A stretch of DNA of 64,000 nucleotides from Pelomonas sp963422775 (GTDB lineage Bacteria > Pseudomonadota > Gammaproteobacteria > Burkholderiales > Burkholderiaceae_C), in assembly GCA_963422775.4 (NCBI GenBank), contig CAUJSJ030000159.1, positions 1 to 64,000 on the forward strand, written 5' to 3'. Shown one piece after another: positions 28,357 to 35,437 of the stretch (positions are counted from its first letter, which is position 1; each line of letters opens with the position of its first letter). The translations under genes were made by a program, and so were the position numbers. The notes below the pieces were generated by a model. That model worked only from the letters and a program-made list of their open reading frames with translations. It was not told where the DNA came from and ran no database searches.

Positions 28357-28395
28357 TCGCAACCGCCTACTCCAGCCAACCCCGATGAGGCCGCC

Positions 28396-28923
28396 ATGAC
28401 CACGACTGAAGCCCCCACCGACGCCACCGCAGAAGAGCCCCGCAGCTTCGGCGTCTTCAAGCCCGTCGGCCATGTCGTCATTTCATTCCCCACAGCCGCG
28501 CAAGCCGACCAAGCTGCGCTGGCCATGGCCGACCTCAACCTGGCGCCGGGGTCGGTGCGCCACTACACCGACCAGCAGATGCTCAGGCAGATCGACCAGG
28601 ACATCGCCCATGCCAGCCCGCTGGCGTCGATCGGCCAGGAGATGAACCTCGTGCTGGCCCACCGCGTGCTGGCCGAGAAGGGCTATCACTGGTTGCTGGT
28701 GTTCGCGGCCAACGACGAGCAGGCGGTGCAGATCGCCGCGCTGGCGCGCGACCACGGTGCCGAGCGCGCCCAGCACTACGGCCACTTCATCATCGAAGAG
28801 CTCATTGATCGCCCCGGCAACGTGGCCCAGGTGTCCGAATCTCCCGACCGCGGCCTCGACGCGCAGACGCCTTCGGGCCAGGAGGCCGAGGCTGGCGAGC
28901 TGAAGAAGGCAGCCGGCGGTTGA
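28396..28923 (+). CDS. Conserved-looking hypothetical protein under a sigma-54-type promoter
   Basis: The 175-residue soluble protein has an N-terminal acidic tail and a central alpha/beta part (FGVFKPVGHVVISFPTAAQA, MNLVLAHRVLAEKGYHWLLV, VQIAALARDHGAERAQHYGH), then a polar C-terminus. The pattern of paired beta-strands and helices suggests a small ferredoxin-like domain resembling stress-related proteins that follow general stress genes. I cannot name a family. GATGAGG serves as its ribosome site. It lies directly before the GlsB/YqjD operon. Confidence 0.6.
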   Translation: MTTTEAPTDATAEEPRSFGVFKPVGHVVISFPTAAQADQAALAMADLNLAPGSVRHYTDQQMLRQIDQDIAHASPLASIGQEMNLVLAHRVLAEKGYHWLLVFAANDEQAVQIAALARDHGAERAQHYGHFIIEELIDRPGNVAQVSESPDRGLDAQTPSGQEAEAGELKKAAGG

Positions 28924-29012
28924 GTGACGGGCTTCAAGACGCCCCGGCCCTCAGAACGACATCGAGCGGCAAGCGCTGCGGCAAGTTCTGCGCCCCTGTC
29001 CGTGATGGGCTT

Positions 29013-29027
29013 GGCACCTCGTTTGCC
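29013..29027 (+). promoter_or_regulatory. Sigma-54 promoter (TGGCACC-TCGT-TTGCC)
   Basis: Correct spacing and nearly full consensus. Predicted start about 29038, 32 bases before the GlsB-like gene, which has a GGAG ribosome site. Confidence 0.8.
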
Positions 29028-29069
29028 AGGGCCGTGCGCGGCATCACGCCGCGCCCGAAGGAGCAGCTC

Positions 29070-29339
29070 ATGAATCTGATCATCTGGCTCATCGCAGGTG
29101 GCCTCGTCGGCTGGGTCGCCAGCCTGTTGATGCGCACCGACGGCGAGCAGGGCGTGCTCCTCAACGTCCTTGTCGGCATCGTCGGCGCCGCCATCGGCGG
29201 CTGGCTGCTCTCGCCGACGCTGGGCTTTTCCACTATCAACGACGGCCTGCTCAGCATGGGCTCGCTCGCCGTGTCCCTGCTGGGCGCGGTGGTGCTGCTG
29301 GCCATCGTCAACCTGATCCAGCGCGGCACCCTGCGCTGA
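29070..29339 (+). CDS. GlsB/YeaQ/YmgE family stress-response membrane protein
   Basis: The 89-residue protein has three membrane segments with small-residue packing: LIIWLIAGGLVGWVASLLM, LLNVLVGIVGAAIGGWLL and a C-terminal SLAVSLLGAVVLLAIVNLI. This is the transglycosylase-associated (GlsB/YeaQ) family, induced in stationary phase or stress in other bacteria. It is the first gene of a four-gene run (29070-31061) resembling the enterobacterial yqjD-yqjE-yqjK set, here preceded by a sigma-54-type promoter. Confidence 0.85.
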   Translation: MNLIIWLIAGGLVGWVASLLMRTDGEQGVLLNVLVGIVGAAIGGWLLSPTLGFSTINDGLLSMGSLAVSLLGAVVLLAIVNLIQRGTLR

Positions 29340-29394
29340 CGTCTGCAACCGTTCCCTCTCGCCTTCTCCCTTCCCTTCACCCCCAGGACCTCCC

Positions 29395-29781
29395 ATGACC
29401 ACCACCTCTGCCAACACGCCTTTCCCCACCTCCTCCGTCTCGCCGGCCACGCCCGCCACGCCGGCACCCACCACGCCCAGCGGCGCCAATGTCGCGGCGC
29501 CCGCCAAGGCCGAGGGCGAGGCGGGTGCGGTGCTCAGCCGCGTTGTGCAGGGTGCCCACAGCGCCATCGACCGCATGGCGGAGACCGCGGGGCCGGCCGT
29601 GCAGAAGCTGCAGGACGGCGTCACTGCGGCCAGCGAGACGCTGAGCCAGCGCGCCAGCGACGCGCGTGAGCTCGGCGACGAGTGGGTCGACAGCCTGCGC
29701 AATTCGGTGCGCGAGCACCCGCTGGCCGCCGTGGCCACGGCGCTGGCCGTCGGCGTGCTCGTCGCCCGCCTGGCGCGCTGA
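29395..29781 (+). CDS. DUF883/ElaB-YqjD-like protein
   Basis: The 128-residue protein has a Pro/Thr/Ala-rich N-terminus (about residues 1-45), an amphipathic helical middle (AHSAIDRMAETAGPAVQKLQ, ETLSQRASDARELG) and a short C-terminal membrane anchor (EHPLAAVATALAVGVLVARL). This fits the YqjD/ElaB family, tail-anchored inner-membrane proteins in which some members bind ribosomes in stationary phase. It lies 55 bases after the GlsB-like gene. Confidence 0.75.
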   Translation: MTTTSANTPFPTSSVSPATPATPAPTTPSGANVAAPAKAEGEAGAVLSRVVQGAHSAIDRMAETAGPAVQKLQDGVTAASETLSQRASDARELGDEWVDSLRNSVREHPLAAVATALAVGVLVARLAR

Positions 29782-29788
29782 GGCTGCC

Positions 29789-30208
29789 TTGGCCGACCCC
29801 CTGCAAGCCAGGCCCGCGCCGCTGCTGGACCAAGTGCAGGCGCTGTGGCGCGAGCTGCCCGGCCTGGTCAGCGACCGCGTCGAGCTGCTGTCGCTGGAGC
29901 TGCAGCGCGCGGTACAGGCGCTGGCCCAGATCGTTGCGCTGATGGTGGCCGTGGCCGTCCTCGGCGTGACGGTCTGGCTGGCACTGTGGGCCGGCGTCGT
30001 CCATCTGCTCGTGGGGGCCGGCCTGCTGCCGGCTGCCGCGCTGCTGCTGGTCATCGCCATCAACGCACTGGCCATGCTGCTGGCGCTGCTGCGCGTGCGC
30101 AGCCTGATGCCCAGGTTGCGGCTGCCGGCCACGCAGCGGCATCTGACGCTGGCGCCCCAGCCTGAACCTGAGCCCAGCGAGGACAGCGATGAGCGTGCTG
30201 CAGCCTGA
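29789..30208 (+). CDS. Phage-holin-family (YqjE-like) membrane protein
   Basis: The 139-residue protein has a cytoplasmic helical N-terminus (LLDQVQALWRELPGLVSDRV) and two membrane segments (IVALMVAVAVLGVTVWLALW; LLPAAALLLVIAINALAMLLALL), followed by a proline-rich tail. This is the holin superfamily III arrangement of YqjE. A TTG start at 29789 is the only initiator near the preceding stop. The end overlaps the next gene by 20 bases. Confidence 0.72.
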   Translation: MADPLQARPAPLLDQVQALWRELPGLVSDRVELLSLELQRAVQALAQIVALMVAVAVLGVTVWLALWAGVVHLLVGAGLLPAAALLLVIAINALAMLLALLRVRSLMPRLRLPATQRHLTLAPQPEPEPSEDSDERAAA

Positions 30209-31061
30209 CACCGATATCGATGCCCGCATCCTGGCCGTGGAGCAGCGGCTGATCGCACGCGAGGCCCGGCTGCGCGAGGGCGCGGCCGGCCTGGCCGGCC
30301 AGCTGCGCCAGACGCTGCAGCCCCAGCGCCTGTTACTGCCCGCCGGCGGCGTGGCGCTCGGCATTGCGGCGCTGCTGTCGCTGCGGCGCCGCCACCCTGC
30401 GATGCCTGCGCCACCGCGCCCGCCGGGTGCGCCGTTGGACGTGCCCTGGGCCCATCTGCTGGGCCTGGCCTGGCCGATGCTGCCCGAGCGCTGGCGCCAC
30501 CGCATCAACCCGGTCGTGGCCAGCAGCCTCGTCACGCTCGGCCTGCCGCTCGCCGAGCGCCTGCTCGGGGTGCAGCGGCGCAGCACCCTGCCGCTGGCAA
30601 CGGTGGCCGAGGTCGACCTCGCGCGGCTGGGCGGCCGCTGGTTCCTCGTCGGCGAACTGCCGGTGCCGCTGCAGGCCGAAGCATTGCAGCCGCCCGAGCT
30701 GGGCCTGCTGCCGCGCGACGATGGCCAGTTCGACCTGCTGCAGCGGCGCATCGATCGCCACGGCACGCAGGGCAGCGAGGCGCGCGTGCAGCCGGTGCCC
30801 GGCAGCCAGGGCGCGCGGCTGCGCATCAGCCGCTGGCCCGAGGCCCTGCAATGGCTGGACTGGGCCTGGACGGAGCAGGCCGTGCTGCATGTGGACGAGG
30901 CCTATGACGAGGTCCTCATCGGCAGCCCGGAGCGCGACTCGTTGTGGCTGCTGTCGCGCCGGCCCGAACTGGTCGCCGAGCGCCGCCAGGCCCTGGTGCA
31001 GATCGCCCGCGACCGCGGCTTCGCGGTGCAGAAGCTGCGCTTTTCCGGTCCGGCGTCCTGA
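30189..31061 (+). CDS. Fusion of a YqjK-like membrane anchor with a lipocalin (Blc-like) domain
   Basis: The 290-residue protein has a charged coiled N-terminus (IDARILAVEQRLIAREARLR) and one membrane segment (LLLPAGGVALGIAALLSL, about residues 48-65), in the place where yqjK lies in the yqjD-yqjE-yqjK order. The second half (about residues 130-285) looks like a bacterial lipocalin: LARLGGRWFLVGELP, the FDLLQRRIDRHGTQ strand, and DEAYDEVLIGSPERDSLWLLSRRP, which is the signature of Blc. Blc binds lysophospholipids at the outer membrane. Here it would be tethered to the inner membrane. Confidence 0.68.
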   Translation: MSVLQPDTDIDARILAVEQRLIAREARLREGAAGLAGQLRQTLQPQRLLLPAGGVALGIAALLSLRRRHPAMPAPPRPPGAPLDVPWAHLLGLAWPMLPERWRHRINPVVASSLVTLGLPLAERLLGVQRRSTLPLATVAEVDLARLGGRWFLVGELPVPLQAEALQPPELGLLPRDDGQFDLLQRRIDRHGTQGSEARVQPVPGSQGARLRISRWPEALQWLDWAWTEQAVLHVDEAYDEVLIGSPERDSLWLLSRRPELVAERRQALVQIARDRGFAVQKLRFSGPAS

Positions 31062-31088
31062 CACGGCCGTTCTGACTCCGGCCACCGC

Positions 31089-31103
31089 GGCACATGGCTT
31101 GCC
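31089..31103 (+). promoter_or_regulatory. Sigma-54 promoter (GGCACA-TGGC-TTGCC)
   Basis: Correct spacing. Predicted start about 31114, 38 bases before the gene at 31152, which has a GGAGG ribosome site. Confidence 0.76.
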
Positions 31104-31151
31104 GGGTGGGGCTGCGGGGCCGTCCCGCGTTCTACAGCATCGGAGGTTCCC

Positions 31152-31637
31152 ATGGCACGCAGCAGCCTGTTCGGTATCGACCCCGCCGCGGCCGAGCCTG
31201 CCGGCCGTGACAAGGCCAGCCTCGGCCCCGGTGACAGCTCCGACAGCGGCAGCGACGTGGCCGGCCTGGACAACGACGAAGACGCCACCGATCCCGGCCT
31301 GCCGGTGGACGTGGCGCTGCGCGACGACCAGGCGGCACCGTTGCCGCTGGGCGAATCCCTGGCGTCCAGCGAGGGCGGCACCGGCGTGCGCGACGGCGCC
31401 GACATCGGCGTGGATCATGTCTTCACGGTCGGTGGCGATGCCGAGGATGCCGACGCGCTGCTCGACGCCGTCGACGAGGCGCCGCTCAGCGAGGAAGATG
31501 AGGATGACGAGGATCAGCAGGAAGAGGACGGCGCGGCCGGGCGCCGTCGCACGAAGACCTCGCCCGACGGACAGGCCGCCGGGGAGGACGTGCCCGGTGG
31601 CCCCGATCCGGCCGGGCACCGCCCCGGCCGGAGCTGA
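31152..31637 (+). CDS. Acidic low-complexity protein
   Basis: The 161-residue protein is very rich in Asp, Glu, Gly and Ala, including an acidic run near residue 115 (SEEDEDDEDQQEEDG), and is predicted to be mostly disordered. There is no signal peptide. GGAGG upstream and the sigma-54-type promoter support its being expressed. It may be a hydrophilic stress protein; no family is recognised. Confidence 0.55.
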   Translation: MARSSLFGIDPAAAEPAGRDKASLGPGDSSDSGSDVAGLDNDEDATDPGLPVDVALRDDQAAPLPLGESLASSEGGTGVRDGADIGVDHVFTVGGDAEDADALLDAVDEAPLSEEDEDDEDQQEEDGAAGRRRTKTSPDGQAAGEDVPGGPDPAGHRPGRS

Positions 31638-31661
31638 GCCGGGGCAGGGCGCGCAGCCGCC

Positions 31662-32114
31662 TCAGGCAGCAGCGCGCGCCTGGTCTCGCAGCGCGCGGAT
31701 CTGCAGGTGGTTGCGCTTCACGCCTTCGTACTGGCGCTCCACCACCAGGCGCACGTCCGGCGGCAGGGCTTCCTCCATCGCCTTGCGGTAGCTTTCCAGC
31801 GCAGTGTCCTCGCCGCTCTCGGTCTCTTCGAGGATGGCCTTGTCGGTGTAACCGGCCAGCGTGCCCTTCACCGCCACCCAGCCGCGGTGCATGGCGCCGG
31901 CGGCAGTGCCGCTGTCCTCGGCCTTGCCGCCCAGGCGGGCGACGAGGGACTGCAGCTCGCCGGCGGCCATGCGGCACTCCTCGGAGCGGCGCTCGAAGGA
32001 TTGCCTCAGGGCGGTGTCGGTCACGTATTCCGCCGAGGCGCGGAAGCCGTACTCGCCGTCCTTGGAGGTTTCGATCAGGTCGTTCAGCGTGTCGATGATG
32101 TCGTCGTTGCTCAT
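31662..32114 (-). CDS. DUF2383 (PA2169-like) four-helix-bundle protein
   Basis: The 150-residue protein matches the PA2169-like ferritin-fold family: NDDIIDTLNDLIETSKDGEY, then FRASAEYV, ETESGEDTALESYRKAMEEA and VVERQYEGVKRNHLQIRALR. The conserved Glu/His spacing resembles ferritin-like bundles, but the role is not known. An AAAGGAC ribosome site lies 6 bases before the ATG at 32114. The promoter at 32186-32200 gives a leader of about 61 bases. Confidence 0.8.
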   Translation of the reverse strand: MSNDDIIDTLNDLIETSKDGEYGFRASAEYVTDTALRQSFERRSEECRMAAGELQSLVARLGGKAEDSGTAAGAMHRGWVAVKGTLAGYTDKAILEETESGEDTALESYRKAMEEALPPDVRLVVERQYEGVKRNHLQIRALRDQARAAA

Positions 32115-32185
32115 GGCATGTCCTTTCACGGGTCGATGAACTCACCCTGGCGGCTTGTGCCGCGAGAGCGTCCAGCCCGCTTCAT

Positions 32186-32200
32186 GGCAGCCGGCGTGCC
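32186..32200 (-). promoter_or_regulatory. Sigma-54 promoter (GGCACG-CCGG-CTGCC)
   Basis: Full -24 box with CTGC in place of TTGC at -12. Predicted start about 32175. It overlaps the region just before the convergent end of the hybrid kinase gene. Confidence 0.68.
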
Positions 32201-32207
32201 CGCCGTG

Positions 32208-34475
32208 TTACGAGCGGTTGGCTGCCGAGCGTGCCGCCGCGATCGCCGACTGCAATGCCGCCAGCAGCTCGGCCGGCGCGCAGGGCTTGCGCAACTGCAC
32301 GAACTCGCCGTCGGCGATGGGCCGGTTGTTGAAGCCGCTGATCAGCACGACCGGCAGGCCCGGGCGCTGCAGGCGCAGCTGCCGCGCCAGCGCGACGCCG
32401 TCCAGCGCGCCGGGCATGACGACATCGCTCAGCACCACATCGGGCTGGGCGCCGGCGTCGAGCAGGCGCAGTGCCGCGCCGGCCTCCGCCGCGCGCAGCA
32501 CGCGGGCGCCGTGCGCGGCCAGCAGCGCTGCCGTCACGTCGCCGAGTGCCTCGTCATCCTCGACGAGCAGCACCGTCGCGCCGGCGATGCTGGCCTGCGT
32601 GCTGTCGGCCGGCGCTGTCCTGGTGCCGGCCTCGTCGCTGCCGGCCACCGGCAACAGCAGGGAGACGGTGGTGCCGATGCCCGGCGTGCTGGCCAGGCGC
32701 GCGGCGCCACCGGTCTGCGTCGCGAAGCCGTGAACCTGGCTCAGCCCCAGGCCGCTGCCCTGGCCGACGCCCTTGGTCGTGAAGAAGGGCTCGAAGGCAT
32801 GCTCGACCAGGCTCGGGTCCAGCCCCGTGCCGTCGTCGCTGACGGTCAGCAGCACGTAGTCGCCGGGCGCCAGGTGCTCCAGGCCTTCCTTGTCGGCCGC
32901 CTCCGCGTTGCTGGCCTGGAGCCGCAGCTCACCCCCCGCGGGCATGGCGTCCTGGGCGTTCAGGGCCAGGTTGACGAGGGCCAGGTCCAGATCGTTGCTG
33001 TCCACGCGCACCGGCCAGATGTCGGGCGGCACCTGCACCTTGATCTCGATGCGCCGGCCCAACACGCTGCGCATCAGCTCCTGCACCTCGGGCAGGTAGC
33101 GCGCGAGCGACAGCGTCTGCACCCGCACCGGGCGGCGGCCGGCAAAGCGCAGCAGGTGCTGGGTCAGCTGGCTGCCCTTGTCGACCGAGCGCTGCGTGGC
33201 GCTCAGCGGCCCCTGCAGCTCCGGCGCGCAGGGGTGGCGCTGCATCAGGTGCATGCTGTTGCTGATGACGCCCAGCAGGTTGTTGAACTCGTGCGCCACG
33301 CCGCCGGTGAGTCGGCCCAGCGCGACGACCCGCTGGCTCTGCGCGCCACGCTGTTCCATCAGCCGCGTGCGCTCCACGGCCTGGGCCACGCTCTGCTCCA
33401 GCTCGGCACGCGCGCTGGCCATGCTGCGGCTGGCCTCGGCCAGCGCATCGGCCACGCCGTCGGCCTCGACCATGCCGGTCGGCCCGGCCTGCACCGGCTG
33501 CCCTGCCTGCAGGGCCTGGGCGAGATCCTTGAGTGCGTGGATGGGCCGCTCGATGCGGCGCGCCACCCACACGGCACCCGCCATCGCCAGGGCCAGCAGC
33601 ACCAGCGCGCCGATGACGACGCGCTGCACCGCCTGCGGCATGCGGCCGGTGAACTCCTGGCGCGGCATGGCGCTGACATAGCTCCAGCCCAGCGGCGAGG
33701 TGCTGAAGTAGCCCGCCGTCTGCACGCCGTCCAGAGACACCGACTGGAAGGCGCCTTCGCGTGCGGCGGCCATGCGTTCGCGCAGGTCGGCGCTGCCCTG
33801 GCGGCCCACAAAGCTCGCGCCGCCGGGAAGACGGGCGACGAGGCGCCCGCTGCTGTCCATGACCGCGCCGATCCAGCCCGGGTGCGGTGCCTGCGCCTGT
33901 ACGACGCGCTGCAACTCGGACGGCCGCACGGTGACGACGATGTTGTAGACGAGCCGGCCGTCGCGCGTCACCGGTTCCACCCACGCCGCGTGCGGCTCCT
34001 GCGCCACGCCGGCCTGCTCCGGGCCGGCCAGCGTCAACGGCAGCATGATGGCCGCGGCGCTGAGCTCGGCGGGGCCTGCTGCCGGGTCTGCCAGATCGGT
34101 GGAAGTGCTGGCTGCCCCCTCGGCCTGCCGGGTGCTCAGCAGCACCTTGGCCGGAGCACGCAACTCCACCCAGCCGTCCATGCCCCGCATCGCACGACGC
34201 GCCAGTCGCTCGAAAGCGCGCAGCCTCTGTGTGTCCAGCGGCGCGGGGCCGTCCAGCGAGGGGGATTGCGCCAGCACGTGGGCGATGGCCGCGCGCCGCG
34301 CGAGTTCGCCGTCCACCAGCATGGACAGCGCGCGCGAGGTGTCGCGCAGCGTGCGCTCGTGGGCGTCGCGCTCGGCTTCGTAGGTGCTGGCGATCAGCCA
34401 AGCGACGCCCAGCATGCAGGGCAACAGCACCGACAGCACCAGCAACAGCAGTCGGGATCGGATGGTGACCGGCAT
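32208..34475 (-). CDS. Hybrid sensor histidine kinase with C-terminal receiver
   Basis: The roughly 755-residue protein has a membrane helix at the N-terminus (LLLLVLSVLLPCMLGVAWLI), a periplasmic PDC/Cache-like sensor of about 230 residues and a second helix (VVIGALVLLALAMAGAVWVA). HAMP/linker, H-box GGVAHEFNNLLG with the phospho-accepting His, and the ATPase boxes NALNAQDAMP-like, DDGTGLD and GQGSGLGLSQV follow, then a receiver (LVEDDEALGD, phospho-Asp in LSDVVMP). It could phosphorylate the local sigma-54 activator or the stand-alone receiver. An ATG at 34508 is an alternative start. Confidence 0.88.
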   Translation of the reverse strand: MPVTIRSRLLLLVLSVLLPCMLGVAWLIASTYEAERDAHERTLRDTSRALSMLVDGELARRAAIAHVLAQSPSLDGPAPLDTQRLRAFERLARRAMRGMDGWVELRAPAKVLLSTRQAEGAASTSTDLADPAAGPAELSAAAIMLPLTLAGPEQAGVAQEPHAAWVEPVTRDGRLVYNIVVTVRPSELQRVVQAQAPHPGWIGAVMDSSGRLVARLPGGASFVGRQGSADLRERMAAAREGAFQSVSLDGVQTAGYFSTSPLGWSYVSAMPRQEFTGRMPQAVQRVVIGALVLLALAMAGAVWVARRIERPIHALKDLAQALQAGQPVQAGPTGMVEADGVADALAEASRSMASARAELEQSVAQAVERTRLMEQRGAQSQRVVALGRLTGGVAHEFNNLLGVISNSMHLMQRHPCAPELQGPLSATQRSVDKGSQLTQHLLRFAGRRPVRVQTLSLARYLPEVQELMRSVLGRRIEIKVQVPPDIWPVRVDSNDLDLALVNLALNAQDAMPAGGELRLQASNAEAADKEGLEHLAPGDYVLLTVSDDGTGLDPSLVEHAFEPFFTTKGVGQGSGLGLSQVHGFATQTGGAARLASTPGIGTTVSLLLPVAGSDEAGTRTAPADSTQASIAGATVLLVEDDEALGDVTAALLAAHGARVLRAAEAGAALRLLDAGAQPDVVLSDVVMPGALDGVALARQLRLQRPGLPVVLISGFNNRPIADGEFVQLRKPCAPAELLAALQSAIAAARSAANRS

Positions 34476-34586
34476 GATGAATGGAGGGCGGGGCTGGCTC
34501 GAGGGCATCGCAGGTCCATTCTTGCAGGCGCAACCATCGCGCCGCGGGGCGGTCTCGGCCCATGAAGGTGCCCTGTCGGACTCCAG

Positions 34587-34601
34587 GGCAAACGTCAGGC
34601 C
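34587..34601 (-). promoter_or_regulatory. Possible sigma-54 promoter (GGCCTG-ACGT-TTGCC)
   Basis: Right spacing and -12 box, but the -24 box departs from GGCAYR. It would start about 68-100 bases before the kinase gene. Weak. Confidence 0.4.
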
Positions 34602-34769
34602 CGTGCAGCGGACGCAACCCGCGTCTGCGCCGCCGGGGCAGGGCCTCAACGGTGCGCGACAGCCCGTGCTCGGACGCGCGCAGGAAATAGCTCAGGATGG
34701 CCGTCGCGCAGGCCGCCAGCTGCCGGAAAACACCGTGTGGCCTCTGGCGGCCCTGGACATGGACGCCGC

Positions 34770-35087
34770 TCAGCTCGCGGGCTTGACGATGATGTTGTTG
34801 CGGACGTCCTTGACGTCCGGCACGGCGCGCGCGATCTGGCCGGCGCGGTCCTTCTCGGCCTGCGAGATGGCGAAGCCCGCCAGCTGTACCGTGCCCTTGA
34901 GCGCCTCCACCTGGATGCGCATCGCGCTGACCTGGCTGTCCTCGGCGAAGCGTGTCTTGACGCGCGTGGCGATGGTGGCGTCGTCGACGTATTGGCCCAC
35001 GGTGCTCTGACCGCTGGTGACGGCGCAGCCGCCGAGTGTTGCGAGGGTGGCGAGCACGACCATCGAGGCCATGAGGATCTTCTTCAT
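34770..35087 (-). CDS. BON-domain lipoprotein
   Basis: The 105-residue protein has a lipoprotein signal (MKKILMASMVVLATLATLGG with Cys at residue 21) and one BON domain (VDDATIATRVKTRFAEDSQV, then VQVEALKGTVQLAGF-like and VRNNIIVKP). BON proteins sit in the periplasm or on the outer membrane, and several (OsmY, YraP/DolP) protect the envelope under osmotic or membrane stress. AAGGAG lies 6 bases before the ATG at 35087. Upstream are a 5' hairpin and a sigma-54-type promoter. Confidence 0.88.
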   Translation of the reverse strand: MKKILMASMVVLATLATLGGCAVTSGQSTVGQYVDDATIATRVKTRFAEDSQVSAMRIQVEALKGTVQLAGFAISQAEKDRAGQIARAVPDVKDVRNNIIVKPAS

Positions 35088-35099
35088 GCGTTCTCCTTG

Positions 35100-35119
35100 C
35101 GCGAGAGGGATCTCGCGCA
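35100..35119 (-). other. Hairpin at the predicted 5' end of the BON transcript
   Basis: GCGCGAGA-TCCC-TCTCGCGC forms an 8-bp perfect stem. It begins at or within two bases of the predicted sigma-54 start site (35117) and ends just before the ribosome site. It could protect the 5' end or control translation. Confidence 0.55.
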
Positions 35120-35127
35120 GGCCCATG

Positions 35128-35142
35128 GGCAAGCGGTGTGCC
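35128..35142 (-). promoter_or_regulatory. Sigma-54 promoter (GGCACA-CCGC-TTGCC)
   Basis: Correct spacing on the minus strand. Predicted start about 35117, 30 bases before the BON gene. Confidence 0.78.
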
Positions 35143-35279
35143 GGACGCAATCCGGCAAGCAGTTGATGGCTCTTGTTTCCCGGTGTGAGCGCGTGTTTCG
35201 CGGCAGGCTTTGCCGCAATTGCCGGTTGCCCATGCGGTGATCGGTAAATCCTGCACAGACCCTCGGGCGGTCGAAGTCA

Positions 35280-35304
35280 GCCGCGCGCCGTCAATGCGCG
35301 CGGC
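35280..35304. repeat. Perfect inverted repeat upstream of rpoN
   Basis: GCCGCGCGC and GCGCGCGGC form a 9-bp perfect palindrome with a 7-base spacer, about 50-75 bases upstream of the rpoN sigma-54 site. There is no T run. It may be an activator binding site or an RNA hairpin. Apart from this and the two promoters, the 350 bases between the BON gene and rpoN hold no credible gene. Confidence 0.5.
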
Positions 35305-35355
35305 CCATGGGTGGAAGCCGGTTTTGTGACCCGATGCGTTCCCTGCCCACAAGCC

Positions 35356-35370
35356 GGCATGGAGGTTGCG
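35356..35370 (+). promoter_or_regulatory. Sigma-54 promoter upstream of rpoN (GGCATG-GAGG-TTGCG)
   Basis: Correct GG/GC spacing on the plus strand. Predicted start about 35381, 57 bases before the rpoN start. It implies self-activation of this sigma factor. Confidence 0.6.
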
Positions 35371-35437
35371 TTCCAGCGCTCAGGCCGCCTCGCGCTGCAG
35401 CGGATGCGGCATGTCATTGATCCCTGAAAGAGACCCC

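Noticed and set aside
29789..30208. Holin-family gene as a sign of a prophage
   Set aside because: Neighbours are YqjD-like and lipocalin genes and no phage genes are present; it is the YqjE-type chromosomal relative.
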